From NCBI RefSeq assembly GCF_015776785.2, contig NZ_LFMD02000005.1, forward strand, positions 607,465 through 671,464: 64,000 nucleotides of DNA. The letters run 5' to 3'. The notes below the pieces were generated by a model. The model saw nothing but the letters and a program-made list of their open reading frames with translations. It searched no databases and was not told where the DNA came from. A program made the translations under genes and the position numbers. This document shows, in pieces, positions 1 through 12,100 of this stretch. Source of the stretch: Kitasatospora sp. SUK 42 (GTDB lineage: Bacteria > Actinomycetota > Actinomycetes > Streptomycetales > Streptomycetaceae). Position 1 is the stretch's first letter; each line of letters opens with the position of its first letter.

Positions 1-2
1 CC

Positions 3-164
3 CGCGACGTCCTGGTCTCCCGCACCGTGGCCGCCCTGGCGGACCTGGTCGAGGAGCAGGTGCTGAGCGAACTCGAAGCCGCCGCCGGTGGCCTCGACGA
101 AGCGGCCTTCGACGGCCCCGACGAAGCCGCCGCCTCCGACGGCCCCCACGATGACGAACGGTGA
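3..164 (+). CDS. Partial NRPS, C-terminal end (carrier domain tail)
   Basis: This frame is open from the window edge to a TGA at 162-164 and encodes 53 residues; the rest lies upstream. The first ~20 residues (RDVLVSRTVAALADLVEEQ) match the last helix of an NRPS peptidyl-carrier domain, where a TVAALA-type motif is usual. About 34 residues follow, very rich in Asp and Glu, ending HDDER. The next NRPS starts 13 nt after this stop with its own RBS (GTGAGGA), so the two are probably co-transcribed and successive in the assembly line. No epimerase or thioesterase follows this carrier, which fits the L-type donor expected by the condensation domain that opens the next protein. The acidic tail may act in docking (inference). 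Confidence 0.85.
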   Translation, partial: RDVLVSRTVAALADLVEEQVLSELEAAAGGLDEAAFDGPDEAAASDGPHDDER

Positions 165-177
165 GGATCCGACGACC

Positions 178-3100
178 ATGACGCCTTCGAAGCGAGACCG
201 CGCCGCCGCCCTGCCCGCCGACCTGCGCGAAGCGCTGCGGCTCCGGCTCGCCGGACGCTCCGGCGGTGCCGAGGCCGCCGCCGAGCGGGCCATCCCGCGC
301 GCCGACCGCGGCCGACCGCTGCCGCCCTCCTTCGTCCAGCAGCGCCTGTGGTTCCTGGACCGGCTGCGGCCCGGCGATCCGCGCTACAACAGCGCGATCG
401 CCGTCCGCCTCACCGGGCCGCTGGACCGCACCGCGCTCGCCGGGGCGCTGGCCGCCGTCGTGGCACGGCACGAGGGGCTGCGCACCGTGTTCGAGGAGGC
501 CGACGGCCGGCCGGTGCAGACCGTCCGGCCCGCCGGGCCGGTGCCGCTGCCGCTGAAGGAGCCCGCCGACACGCGGGCGCTCGACGCGCAGGCCCTCGAC
601 GCGATCCTGCTCCAGGAGTACTCCCGCCCCTTCGACCTCCGCGAGGGGCCGCTGCTGCGCGCCCTGCTGGTGCGCGAGTCGGACACCGCGCACGTCCTCC
701 AGCTGACCGCGCACCACATCGTCACCGACGGCTGGTCGATGGGCGTCGTCCTGGACGAGCTGTGCACCGCCTACGACGCCCTCGCCCGGGGCGCCGAACC
801 GGAGCTGCCCGAGGTGGCCGCCCAGTACCCGGACTTCGCCGTGTGGCAGCGCGAGCAGCTCTCCGGGGATCGCCTGGAGAGGCAACTCGGCCACTGGAAG
901 GAGAAGTTGACCGGGGCGGTGGCGCCGGAGCTCCCGCTGGACCACCCGCGGCGCGGCGAGGAGGCCGGCCCCGGAGCCGTCCACACCTTCACCGTCCCCG
1001 CGCCGCTCACCGCCCGGCTGCGCGAACTCGCCACCGAACGGCACGGCACCCTGCACACCGCCCTGGTCGCCGCCACCCAGGCGCTGCTGGCCCGCTGGTC
1101 CGGCCGGCAGGACGTCACCGTCGGCTCCCTGACGCCCGGGCGCACCCGCACCGAGCTGGAACGCGCCGTCGGCTGCTTCGTCAACACCGTGGTCCTGCGC
1201 ACCCGGGTGGAGCCCTCCGACTCCTTCCGCGCCCTGCTGGCAGCCGCCACCGAGACGGGCAACGACGCGCTCGCCCACGGCGACACGCCCTTCGAGCGGA
1301 TCGTCGAGGCGGCTGGCGCGCCCCGCGAGGCGGGCCGAAACCCGCTGTTCGACGTCCTCGTCCTGCTGCACCCCGCGCCCCCCGAGGCCCGGGCCCCGCA
1401 CGGGCTCGCGCTCTCCCCGGTCGCCGTGCCCCGGCAGGCCGCCACCTTCGACCTCAGCGTGGAGTTCGTCCCCGACGGCGAGGCGCTCACCGGCCTGCTG
1501 GAGTACCGCGCCGACCTCTTCGACGCGCCCACCGCGCAGCGGATGGCCGAGCAGCTGCTGCGACTGCTGGAGGGCGCCGCCGCCGAACCGGACCGCCCGC
1601 TCGGCACCCTGCCGCTGCTCTCGGAGCGGGAGACCCGGCAGGTGACCTCGGACTGGAACGCCACCGCGCTGCCCGTCGAGGAGACCACCTACCCCGAGCT
1701 GTTCCGGCGCCGCGCCGCCCTCACCCCGCACGCCCCGGCCCTGCTCGCCGGGGACGAGCAGCTGGACTACGCGGCCCTCGACGCCCGCGCCGACCGGCTC
1801 GCCCACCACCTCGCCGCCCTCGGCGCCGGCCCCGAACGGCTGGTCGCGCTGCGGCTGCCGCGCACCGCCGACCTGGTCGCGGCGATCCTCGCCGTCTGGA
1901 AGACGGGCGCCGGATACCTGCCGCTGGACCCGGCACTGCCGGACGAACGCGTCCGGTACCTGCTGGAGGACGCCCGCCCGGCCCTCGTCCTGGACGAGGA
2001 GACACTGCGCGCGCTGCCCGGCACCGGCCCCGACGGCGCCCGCCCGCTCACCCCGCCGGACCCGTCGAACACCGCGTACGTGCTCTACACCTCCGGCTCC
2101 ACCGGCCGTCCCAAGGGCGTCGCCGTCCCGCACCGCGCCCTGGTCAACCTGCTCGCCGCCCACCGGGCCGGCTTCGTCGCCGACGCCGGCGGCGGGCCGC
2201 TGCGGGTCGCCCTGACCGCCTCGTTCTCCTTCGACACCTCCCTGGAGGGCGTGCTGCTGATGGCCGACGGCCACCCGCTGCACCTCGTCGACGAGCAGAC
2301 CCGGATGGACCCGGCCGCCCTGGTCGAGTACGTCGTGCGCCACCGCGTCGACTTCCTCGACGTCACCCCCTCCTACCTGCGCCAACTCCTGCCCGCCGGA
2401 CTGCTCGACGACCCCCGCCACCGCCCCCGGGTGCTGATGCTCGGCGGCGAGGCGGTCGGGCCCCGGCTCTGGCGCGAACTCGCCGCCCGCCCGGACGTCG
2501 CCGCCTACAACTACTACGGCCCCACCGAGTGCACCGTCGACGCGCTCGCCTGCCGCATCGCCGCCGAGGACCGGCCGCTGGTCGGCCGCCCGCTGCCCAA
2601 CGTCCGGGCGTACGTGCTCGACGACCGGCTCCAGCCGGTGCCGCCCGGCGTCGGCGGCGAACTCCACCTGGCGGGCGAGCAGGTCGCCCGCGGCTACGCC
2701 GGCCGCCCCGGCCTGACCGCCGCCCGCTTCCCCGCCGACCCGTACGGGCCGCCCGGCACCCGGATGTACCGCACCGGCGACCTCGCCCGCTGGACCGCCG
2801 ACGGGCGGCTGGAGTACCTCGGGCGCCTCGACGACCAGGTCAAGGTGCGCGGCCACCGGATCGAACCCGGCGAGATCGAGGCCGCGCTGCTCGACCTGCC
2901 GCAGGTCACCGCGGCCGCCGTCCTCGCCGTACCCGACGCCCGCGGCCACACCCGGCTGGCGGCCTACCTCGTCCACGCCGACGGCGCGGCCCGCCCCGCC
3001 GCCGAACTGCGGGCGGCACTGCGCCGGGTGCTGCCCGACCACATGGTGCCGTCCTCCTTCACCGCGCTCGACGCCCTGCCGCTCACCACCAGCGGCAAGC

Positions 3101-6100
3101 TCGACCGCCGCGCACTGCCCGCCCCCGACCCCGAAGGCGACGCACGGGAGGGGGAGTTCGTCGCCCCGCGCACCCCCGACGAGGAGACCCTGGCCCGGAT
3201 CTGGGCCGAGGTGCTGGGCGTGGCGAAAGTGGGCGTCACCGACAACTTCTTCGAACTCGGCGGCGACTCCATCCTGAGCATCCAGGCCGTCTCCCGGGCC
3301 CGCGCCGCCGGCCTGCGGATCGGCTCCCAGGACGTCTTCCGCCACCAGACCGTCGCCGACCTGGCCGCCGCCGCCCGCCCGGCCACCGAGCCGACCGCCC
3401 AGGCCCCCGCCGGGCCGCGCCGTGCGGACGGGCCGGCCCCGCTGACGCCCGTCCAGGAGTGGTTCCTCGCCGCCCACGGCCCGCTGCGGCACTTCACCAT
3501 GTCGGTGCTGCTCGACCTGCCGCACGACCTCGACGAACCGGCCCTGGAACGCGCCCTGCGGGCGCTGCTCGCCGCCCACCCGGCGCTGCGCACCCGCTTC
3601 ACCCGCACCGGGGACGGCTGGCGCCAGCAGCCCGTCCCGGCCCCGGACACCGCACCGCTGACCGCGCTCGACCGGGCTGAAGCCGCCGACCGGGCCGGGG
3701 CCGCCGACGCCGCCCGCGCCGCCCTGGACCCGGCCACCGGCGAGCTGCTGCGCGCCGTCCTGTTCCGGCCGAGCTGCGACGACCGCCCCCAACTCCTCCT
3801 GACCGCCCACCACCTGGCGGTGGACAGCGTCTCCTGGCGGGTGCTGCTCCCCGAGCTGGAGCAGGCCTACCGTCAGGCCGCGGCGGGGGAGCGCCCGCAT
3901 CCGGAGCCCGAGCACACCCCGTTCACCGACTGGGCCCACCGGCTCGCCGAGCACACCGGGGAGGGCGCGCTCGACGAGGACCTGCCGTACTGGACCGCCG
4001 AGACCCGGGCACCGGCCGACCCGCTGCCCGTCGACCACCCCGGCACCCCCACGGCCGACTCCGTCCGCACCCTGCGCACCCGGCTGGACGGCCCCACCAC
4101 CGGCGCGCTGCTGCGCAAGGTCCCCGAGGTCTACCGGACCCAGGTCAACGACGTGCTGCTCAGCGCCCTGGGCCGGGCCCTCGCCGACTGGACGGGCCGC
4201 GACCGGGTGACCGTCGCCCTGGAGGGCCACGGCCGTGAGGAACTGTTCGACGGCGTCGACCTCTCCCGCACCGTCGGCTGGTTCACCACCCAGTACCCCG
4301 TCACCCTCACCCCGGCGGGCCCCGCCCACGCACCGGACTGGGCCGCCACGCTCAAGGCCGTCAAGGAACGGCTGCGGGCCGTCCCCCGCCGGGGCCTGAG
4401 CTACGAGGCACTCGCCCGGCTCGGCTCGCCCGACCCGGCCGCCCGCGCCCTGCGGGACGTCCCGCTGCCCCAGGTCTCCTTCAACTACCACGGGCAGTGG
4501 ACGGCCCCCACCGGCGGGGACTTCGCCCCCGCCGGGCCGGCGCCGGGCCGGGACCTCGCCCCCGGGGAACCGCTGGACCACCTGCTCGACGTCACCGCCG
4601 TGGTCGCCGACGGCGAACTCGAACTCACCTGGCACTACAGCGACCAGGTGCACGAGACGGCCACCGTCCGCGCCCTCGCCGAGGCCACCACCGCCGCACT
4701 GACCGCCATCGTCGAGCACTGCGCCCGCCCCGGCGCCGGCGGCCGCACCCCCTCCGACTACCCGCTGGCCGGCCTGGACCAGGCCGGCGTGGACCGCATC
4801 GTCGGCGACGGACGCGACGTGGAGGACCTGCTGCCGCTGACCCCGCTCCAGGAGGGCATGCTCTTCCACCGCCTGGTCGGCGGCCCCGACGACGTCTACC
4901 TGGACCAGGCCGCCCTGCTGCTGGAGGGCGTCGCCGACCCGCACGCCCTCGCCCTCGCCTGGCAGCGGGTCGCCGACCGCACGCCCGCGCTGCGCACCTC
5001 GGTGGTGTGGGAGGGCGTCCCCGCGCCGCTCCAGGTCGTACGCCGGGGCGTCCGGCTGCCCGTCACCCACCTGGACCTGAGGGCCGTCGACCCGGGCGAG
5101 CGCGCCGAACGGCTGGCCCGGCTGAGCGCCGACGACCTCGCCCGCGGGCTGGACCTCGCCACGGCGCCGCTCACCCGGCTCACCCTGGTCCAACTGCCCG
5201 AGGCCCGGCTGCACCTGCTGTGGACCTCCCACCACCTGATCCTGGACGGCTGGAGCCTCGCCCAGGTGCTCACCGACGTGTTCGACGAGTACGCGGCGCT
5301 CACCACCGGCGGCGCGCCCGCACCGGCGGTGCGCCGGCCCTTCGCCGACTACGTGCACTGGCTCGCCGAGCAGGACACCGGGGCCGCCCGCACGCACTGG
5401 CGGGGCGTGCTCGACGGCTTCGCCACCGCCACCCCGCTGCCCGTCGACCGGGTCCGGCACGAGGCCCACCGGGCCCGCTCCGCCGAGGCCCGCACCGGCG
5501 CCCTGTCCGAGGAGGTCTCCGAGCGGCTGGCCCGCACCGCCCGGCAGGCCGGGCTGACCCTGGGCACCGTCGTCCAGGGCGCCTGGGCGCTGCTGCTGTC
5601 CCGCTACAGCGGCGAGCCGGACGTGCTGTTCGGCACGACCGTCTCCGGCCGCCCCGAGGAACTGCCCGGCGTCGAGTCGATGATCGGCATGTTCATCAAC
5701 ACCCTGCCCACCCGGGTCCGGGTGGACGGCGGCCGCACCGCCGCCGCCTGGCTGCGGGAGCTCCAGGAGGCCCAGGCCGAGGCCCGGCGGCACGCCGCCG
5801 TCTCGCTCGCCGAACTCACCGGCCTCAGCGACGTCCCGGCCGGCGGCGCCCTGTTCGACAGCCTCGTCGCCTTCGAGAACTACCCCTTCGACGACGCCCG
5901 CACGGCCGGCACCGGGGTGCGCCTGGCCGAGGTCGCCTCGCGGGACGCCACCAACTACCCCCTCGTCCTGCGCGCCCACCAGGGCGAGCGCCTCGGCTTC
6001 GACCTCGCCTACGACCCGGAGCTGTTCGAGGCCGCGACCGTGCGCACCCTCGCCGACCGGCTCCGCCTGCTGCTCACCGACCTCGCCCGGGGGCTGGACC

Positions 6101-9100
6101 GCCCGCTGCGCGCCCTGGAGTGGACCACCGCCGAGGAGCGGCGGCGCCTGCTGGTCGACTGGAACGGCACCGCGCAGGGCCGGCCCGACCGCACCCTGGT
6201 GGACCTGTTCGAGGCGCAGGCCGCCCGCACCCCGCACGCCGAGGCCGTCACCTCCGGCGAGGAGCGCCTCGACTACGCCACCCTGGACGCCCGGGCCGAC
6301 CGGCTCGCCCACCGGCTGGCCGAACTCGGCGCCGGGCCGGAGGAGTTCGTCGCCCTCGCGCTGCCCCGCACGGCCGAGCTGGTGGTCGCCGTCCTCGCCG
6401 TCCTCAAGACCGGCGCGGCCTACCTGCCGCTCGACCCGGGCCTGCCCGCCGAGCGCCGCGACCAACTGCTGCGCGACGCCGCCCCGGTGGCCCTGGTGAC
6501 GACCTCCGCCGTACCCGCCGAGGTGCCCGTCCTCGCCCTCGCCGACCCCGGGGTGCGCGCCGACCTGGCCCGCCGCCCGGCCGGCCCGCTGCCCGCCCGG
6601 CACCGCCCGCTGCCCGACAGCCCCGCCTACGCCATCTTCACCTCCGGCTCCACCGGCCGCCCCAAGGGCGTCGTGGTGCCCCACGCCAACGTGGTGCGGC
6701 TGTTCGAGCAGACCCGGAGCCGGTTCGGCTTCGACGAGCGGGACGTCTGGACGCTGTTCCACTCCTACACCTTCGACTTCTCGGTCTGGGAGCTGTGGGG
6801 CCCGCTGCTGCACGGCGGCCGGCTCGTCGTCGTGCCCGAGGACACCGCCCGCTCCCCGGAGGACTTCCTGCGGCTGCTCGCCGACGAACGGGTCACCGTC
6901 CTCAACCAGACCCCGTCCGCGTTCTACCCGCTGGCCCGCGCGGACGCCGAACACCCGGAACCCTCAAGCCGGTTGACGCTGCGCACGGTGGTCTTCGGCG
7001 GCGAGGCGCTGGACGTCACCCGCCTCGCCGACTGGTACGACCGCCACCCCGAGGACGCGCCGCGCCTGGTCAACATGTACGGCATCACCGAGACCACCGT
7101 GCACGTCACCCACGCCGAACTGGACCGCGCGAGCACCGCCGCCGGCGGCCCCGGCCCGATCGGCACCGGCATCCCCGACCTGCGGCTGTACGTGCTCGAC
7201 GCCGACCTCGCCCCGGTGCCCCCGGGCGCGGTGGGCGAGCTGTACGTGGCGGGGGAGGGACTGGCCCGCGGCTACCTCAACCGGCCCGGACTGACCGCCG
7301 CCCGCTTCCTCGCCGACCCGTTCGGCGCCCCCGGCACCCGGATGTACCGCACCGGCGACCGGGCGCGCTGGCAGCACGACGGCACCCTGCGCTACCTGGG
7401 CCGCGCCGACACCCAGGTCAAGATCCGGGGCTACCGGATCGAACCCGGCGAGATCGAGGCCGCCCTCCAGGCCCACCCCGGCGTGGCCCTCGCCACCGTG
7501 GGCGTCCACGAGGACGCCTCCGGCACCCGCCGGCTGGTCGCCCACGTCGTCGCCGAGGGCTCCGCGCCGCCCCCGACCGCCGCCGAACTGCGCGCCCACC
7601 TGGAGCGGCTGCTGCCCGCCTACCTGGTGCCCGCCGCCTACGTCCCGCTGGCGGCCCTGCCGCTCACCCCCAACGGCAAGCTCGACCGGCGCGCCCTGCC
7701 CGCCCCCGGCCCGGACGGCTACGCGACCGCGGCCGGCCGCGAGCGCACCGCGCCCCGCACCCGCGCCGAACGGCTGGTCGCCGAGGCCTGGACGGAGGTC
7801 CTGCACACCGGCGAGGTCGGCGCCGAGGACGACTTCTTCGCGCTCGGCGGCGACTCCATCCTCGCCGTCCGGGTCACCGCGCGACTGCGCGCCGCCTTCG
7901 GCTCCACGGACCTCTCGCCCCGGCTGCTGTTCAGCCATCCCGTGCTCGCCGACCTCGCCGAGGCCCTCGGCGAACCGGGAGGCGCGGACGGCCCCGACGT
8001 CATCCCCGCCGCCGACCCGGGCACCGAACCGCCGCTGTCCTACGCCCAGCAGCGGCTCTGGTTCCTCGACCGCTTCGAGCCCGGCAGCACCGAGTACACC
8101 TCGATGTCCGTCCTGCGGCTGCGCGGAACGCTCGACCGGGCCGCGCTGGGCGCCGCGCTCGACGCCCTGGTCGAGCGGCACGAGGCGCTGCGGACCACCT
8201 TCGCCGAACGGGACGGCCGGGCCCGGCAGGTCGTACGCCCGCCGCACCCCGTCGAGCTGCCGTGCCGGGACGTCCACCCGGCCGACCTCGACGCGCTGCT
8301 GGAGGAGGTCGCCACCACGCCGTTCGACCTCGCCACCGGGCCGCTGCTGCGCGCCCACCTGGCCCGGACGGCCGAGGACGAGCACGTCCTGGCGCTGGCC
8401 GTGCACCACATCGCCACCGACGGCTGGTCCCTGGGCGTCCTGGGCCGCGACCTGGGCGAGCTGTACGCGGCGGCCGTCGAGCGCCGCCGGCCGAACCTGC
8501 CCGAACTGCCCGTGCGCTACACCGACTTCGCGGCCTGGCAGCGCACCCGGACCGAGCACGCCCAGGCGGACCTCGACCACTGGCGCCAGGCCCTGGCGGG
8601 CCTGACCCCGCTGGAGCCGCCCACCGACCGGCCGCGCCCCGCCGTCCGCACCCGGGACGGCGCGCTGGTCACCTTCACCCTGCCCGCCGAGCTGACGGAG
8701 CGGCTGCGCGAGCGCGGCCGGGAGGCCGACGGCACCCTCTACACCGTCCTCCTGGCGGCCTGCCAGGTGCTGCTCGCCCGCTGGGCCGGGCAGTCGGACA
8801 TCGCCGTCGGCACCGTCACCTCGGGCCGCGAACGCGGCGAACTCCACGACGTGGTCGGCATGTTCGTCAACACCCTGGTGCTGCGCGGCACCGTCCGCCC
8901 GGAGGAGAGCTTCCGCGAGCACCTGGCCGCCGCCCGCGAGACCGTCCTCACGGCCCTCGCCCACCAGGAGGTGCCCTTCGAACGGCTGGTGGACGCCCTC
9001 CAGCCGGAGCGCGACACCAGCCGCACCCCGCTGTTCCAGGTCATGGTCGCCCTGCACAACCTCGGCGCCGAGGCCCCGCGGCTGCCGGGCCTGACGGTGG

Positions 9101-12100
9101 AGCCGGTGACCCCGCCGGTCCTGGGCGCCACCTTCGACCTCTCCTTCGACTTCGTCGAACGCGACGGCGGCCTCACCGGCTACCTGGAGTACAGCACCGG
9201 GCTGTTCGACGCCCGCACCGCCGAGAACCTGGCCGCCCGGCTGGCCACCCTGCTGGCGGCCGCCGCCGAGGCGCCCGGGACGGCCGTCGGCGCGCTGCCG
9301 CTGATGACGGCCGAGGAACGGCGCCTCGTGCTCGCCCAGGGAAGGGGCGGGCCGCTTCCCGGGCCGGACACCACCTTCACCGCCCTGTTCGAGGCGCAGG
9401 CCGCCCGCACCCCGCACGCCACCGCCCTGGTCGCCCGGGACGCCACCCTCGACTTCGCCGCCCTCAACGCCCGGGCCAACCGGCTCGCCCGCCACCTCGC
9501 CGCCCTCGGCGCCGGCCCCGAGCGGGTCGTCGCCGTCCGGCTGCCGCGCACCTCCGAACTGCTCGTCGCGCTGTTCGCGGTGCTCAAGGCGGGCGCCACC
9601 CTGCTCTTCGTCGACCCGGACCTGCCCGAGGAGCGGGCCGCCCTCCTCCTCGACGACGCCCGGCCGCAGGCCGTGCTCACCGAGCGGACCCTGCGCGAGG
9701 TGCCCTGGGACGCCCTGCCCGGCCACGACCTGACCGACGCCGAGCGGACCTCCCCGCTGCTGCCGCAGCACGCCGCGTACATCATCTTCACCTCCGGCTC
9801 CACCGGCCGCCCCAAGGGCGTGGCCGTCGAACACCGCCAGCTGGTCAACCTCTGCCGCGACCACCGGGAGTGGCTGGTCGCCCCGCACACCGCCGACGGA
9901 GAGCGGCTGAAGGTCGCGCTCAGCGCCTCCTTCTCCTTCGACACCAGCTGGGAGGGCCCGCTGCTGCTGGCGCTCGGCCAGGAGCTCCACCTGATCGACG
10001 AGGACGTCCGACTGGACCCGCAGGCCTTCCGCGCCCAGGTCGTCGACCGCCGGCTGGACCTGGTCAACGTCACCCCGTCCTTCCTGCGCGAACTCGTCGC
10101 CGCCGGACTGCTCTCGCCCGGCCCGCACCACCCGCGGCTGCTGCTGGTCGGCGGCGAGGCCGTCCCCGCCACCACCTGGCGGGAGCTGTGCGCGGCGCAC
10201 GCGGACCTCGGCGTCACCGCCTACAACGTGTACGGCCCCACCGAGTGCACCGTCGACGCCGCCTACGCCCGCTGCGCCGACCACCCCGAGCGCCCGGTGA
10301 TCGGCCGCCCCGGCCGGGGCCTGAGCGCGTACGTGCTCGACGCCGCCCTGCGGCCCGTGCCGCCCGGGATGCCGGGGGAGCTGTACCTGGCCGGGGCGCA
10401 GGTGGCCCGCGGCTACCTGGGCCGGCCCGGGCTGACCGCCGCCCGCTTCCTCGCCGACCCGCTCGGCGCCCCCGGCACCCGGATGTACCGCACCGGCGAC
10501 CTGGCCCGCTGGGACGCGGACGGGCAGCTGGAGTTCCTCGGCCGGGCCGACGCGCAGGTCAAGATCCGGGGGTTCCGGATCGAGCCCGGGGAGGTCGAGG
10601 CCGCCCTGCTGACGCACCCCGACCTCGCCGACTGCGCCGTCGCCGCGCGCGAGCACGCCGGCCGCACCATGCTGGTCGGCTACCCGGTGCCGGCCGGCGA
10701 CCGGGTGCCGCCCGCCGAGGAACTGCGGGCCTGGCTGCGCCGGACCCTGCCCGACCACCTGATACCCGCCGCCTTCGTCCCGCTGGCCCGGATCCCGCGC
10801 ACCACCGGCGGCAAGACCGACCGGCGCGCCCTGCCCGCACCGCCCGCCCAGCCCGACCGCGGCACCCCGTACGTCGCGCCGCGACCCGGCGCCGAGCAGC
10901 GGCTCGCCGCGATCTGGGCCGAGGTGCTGGGCGTGGAGCGCGTCGGCGCCCGGGACAACTTCTTCGCGCTCGGCGGCGACTCCATCCTCAGCATCCAGAT
11001 CGTCTCCCGCGCCCGCGCCGCCGGACTCGCCCTCACCACCAAGGACGTCTTCCGGTACCAGAACATCGCCGAACTCGCCCTGCACGCCGCAGACCTGGCG
11101 GAGCACCCGGAGGCGGGCGAGGCCGAGCCCGGCGAGGCACCGCTCACCCCGATCCAGCACTGGTACCTCGACGGCCGCCGCCCCGGCGAGGCCCTGCGCT
11201 TCACCATGACCCAGCGCCTGGAACTCGCCCCCGGCACCGACCCGGCGGCCCTGCACCGGGCGGTGACCGCACTGGTGGACCACCACACGGCGCTGCGCAC
11301 CCGCTTCCGCCACACCGGCGAAGGCTGGCACCAGGAGACGGGGGAGGGGCGAGCGGAGGGCGTCTTCACCCACCACGACACGACCGGCCTCGACGCCGCC
11401 GCCCTGGAGCAGCGGGTGCAGCAGGCCACCGACGAGGCCCAGCGCTCGCTCGACCCCGTCGAGGGCCGTACCGTCCGCGCCCAGTTCTTCGACCGGGGCG
11501 CCGGGCAGCCCGGCCAACTCGTCCTCACCGTCCACCACCTGGCCGTCGACGGCGTCTCCTGGCGCATCCTGCTGGCCGACCTCGAAGCGGCCTACCGCAC
11601 CGCCCGCACCGGCGCCCCCGTCGAACTCCCGCCCGTCGCCACCTCCTACGGCCACTGGGCCACCCGGCTGGAGCGGCACACCCGCTCCGGCGCCCTGGAC
11701 GGCGACCTCGACCACTGGACGCGCACCGGCGCGGCCCCGGCCGCCCTGCCCGCCGGCTCGCCCGGCCCCAACACCCACGCGACCGCCGCCACCGTCGGCG
11801 TCACGCTGGACGAGCCGACCACCGACGCGCTGCTGCGCCTGGCCCCCGAGGTCTACCGCACCCAGGCCAACGACGTCCTGCTCAGCGCCCTCGGCCGCAC
11901 CCTGGCCCGCTGGTGCGGCCGCGACACCGTGCTGATCGGTGTGGAGGGCCACGGCCGCGAGGACCTCTTCGCGGACCTCGACCTGTCCCGCACGGTCGGC
12001 TGGTTCACCGCCGAGTTCCCACTCGCCCTGCACGTCGATCCACAGGCCGGCTGGCACGACACCCTGCGCTCGGTCAAGGAGCAGCTGCGCGCCGTCCCGC

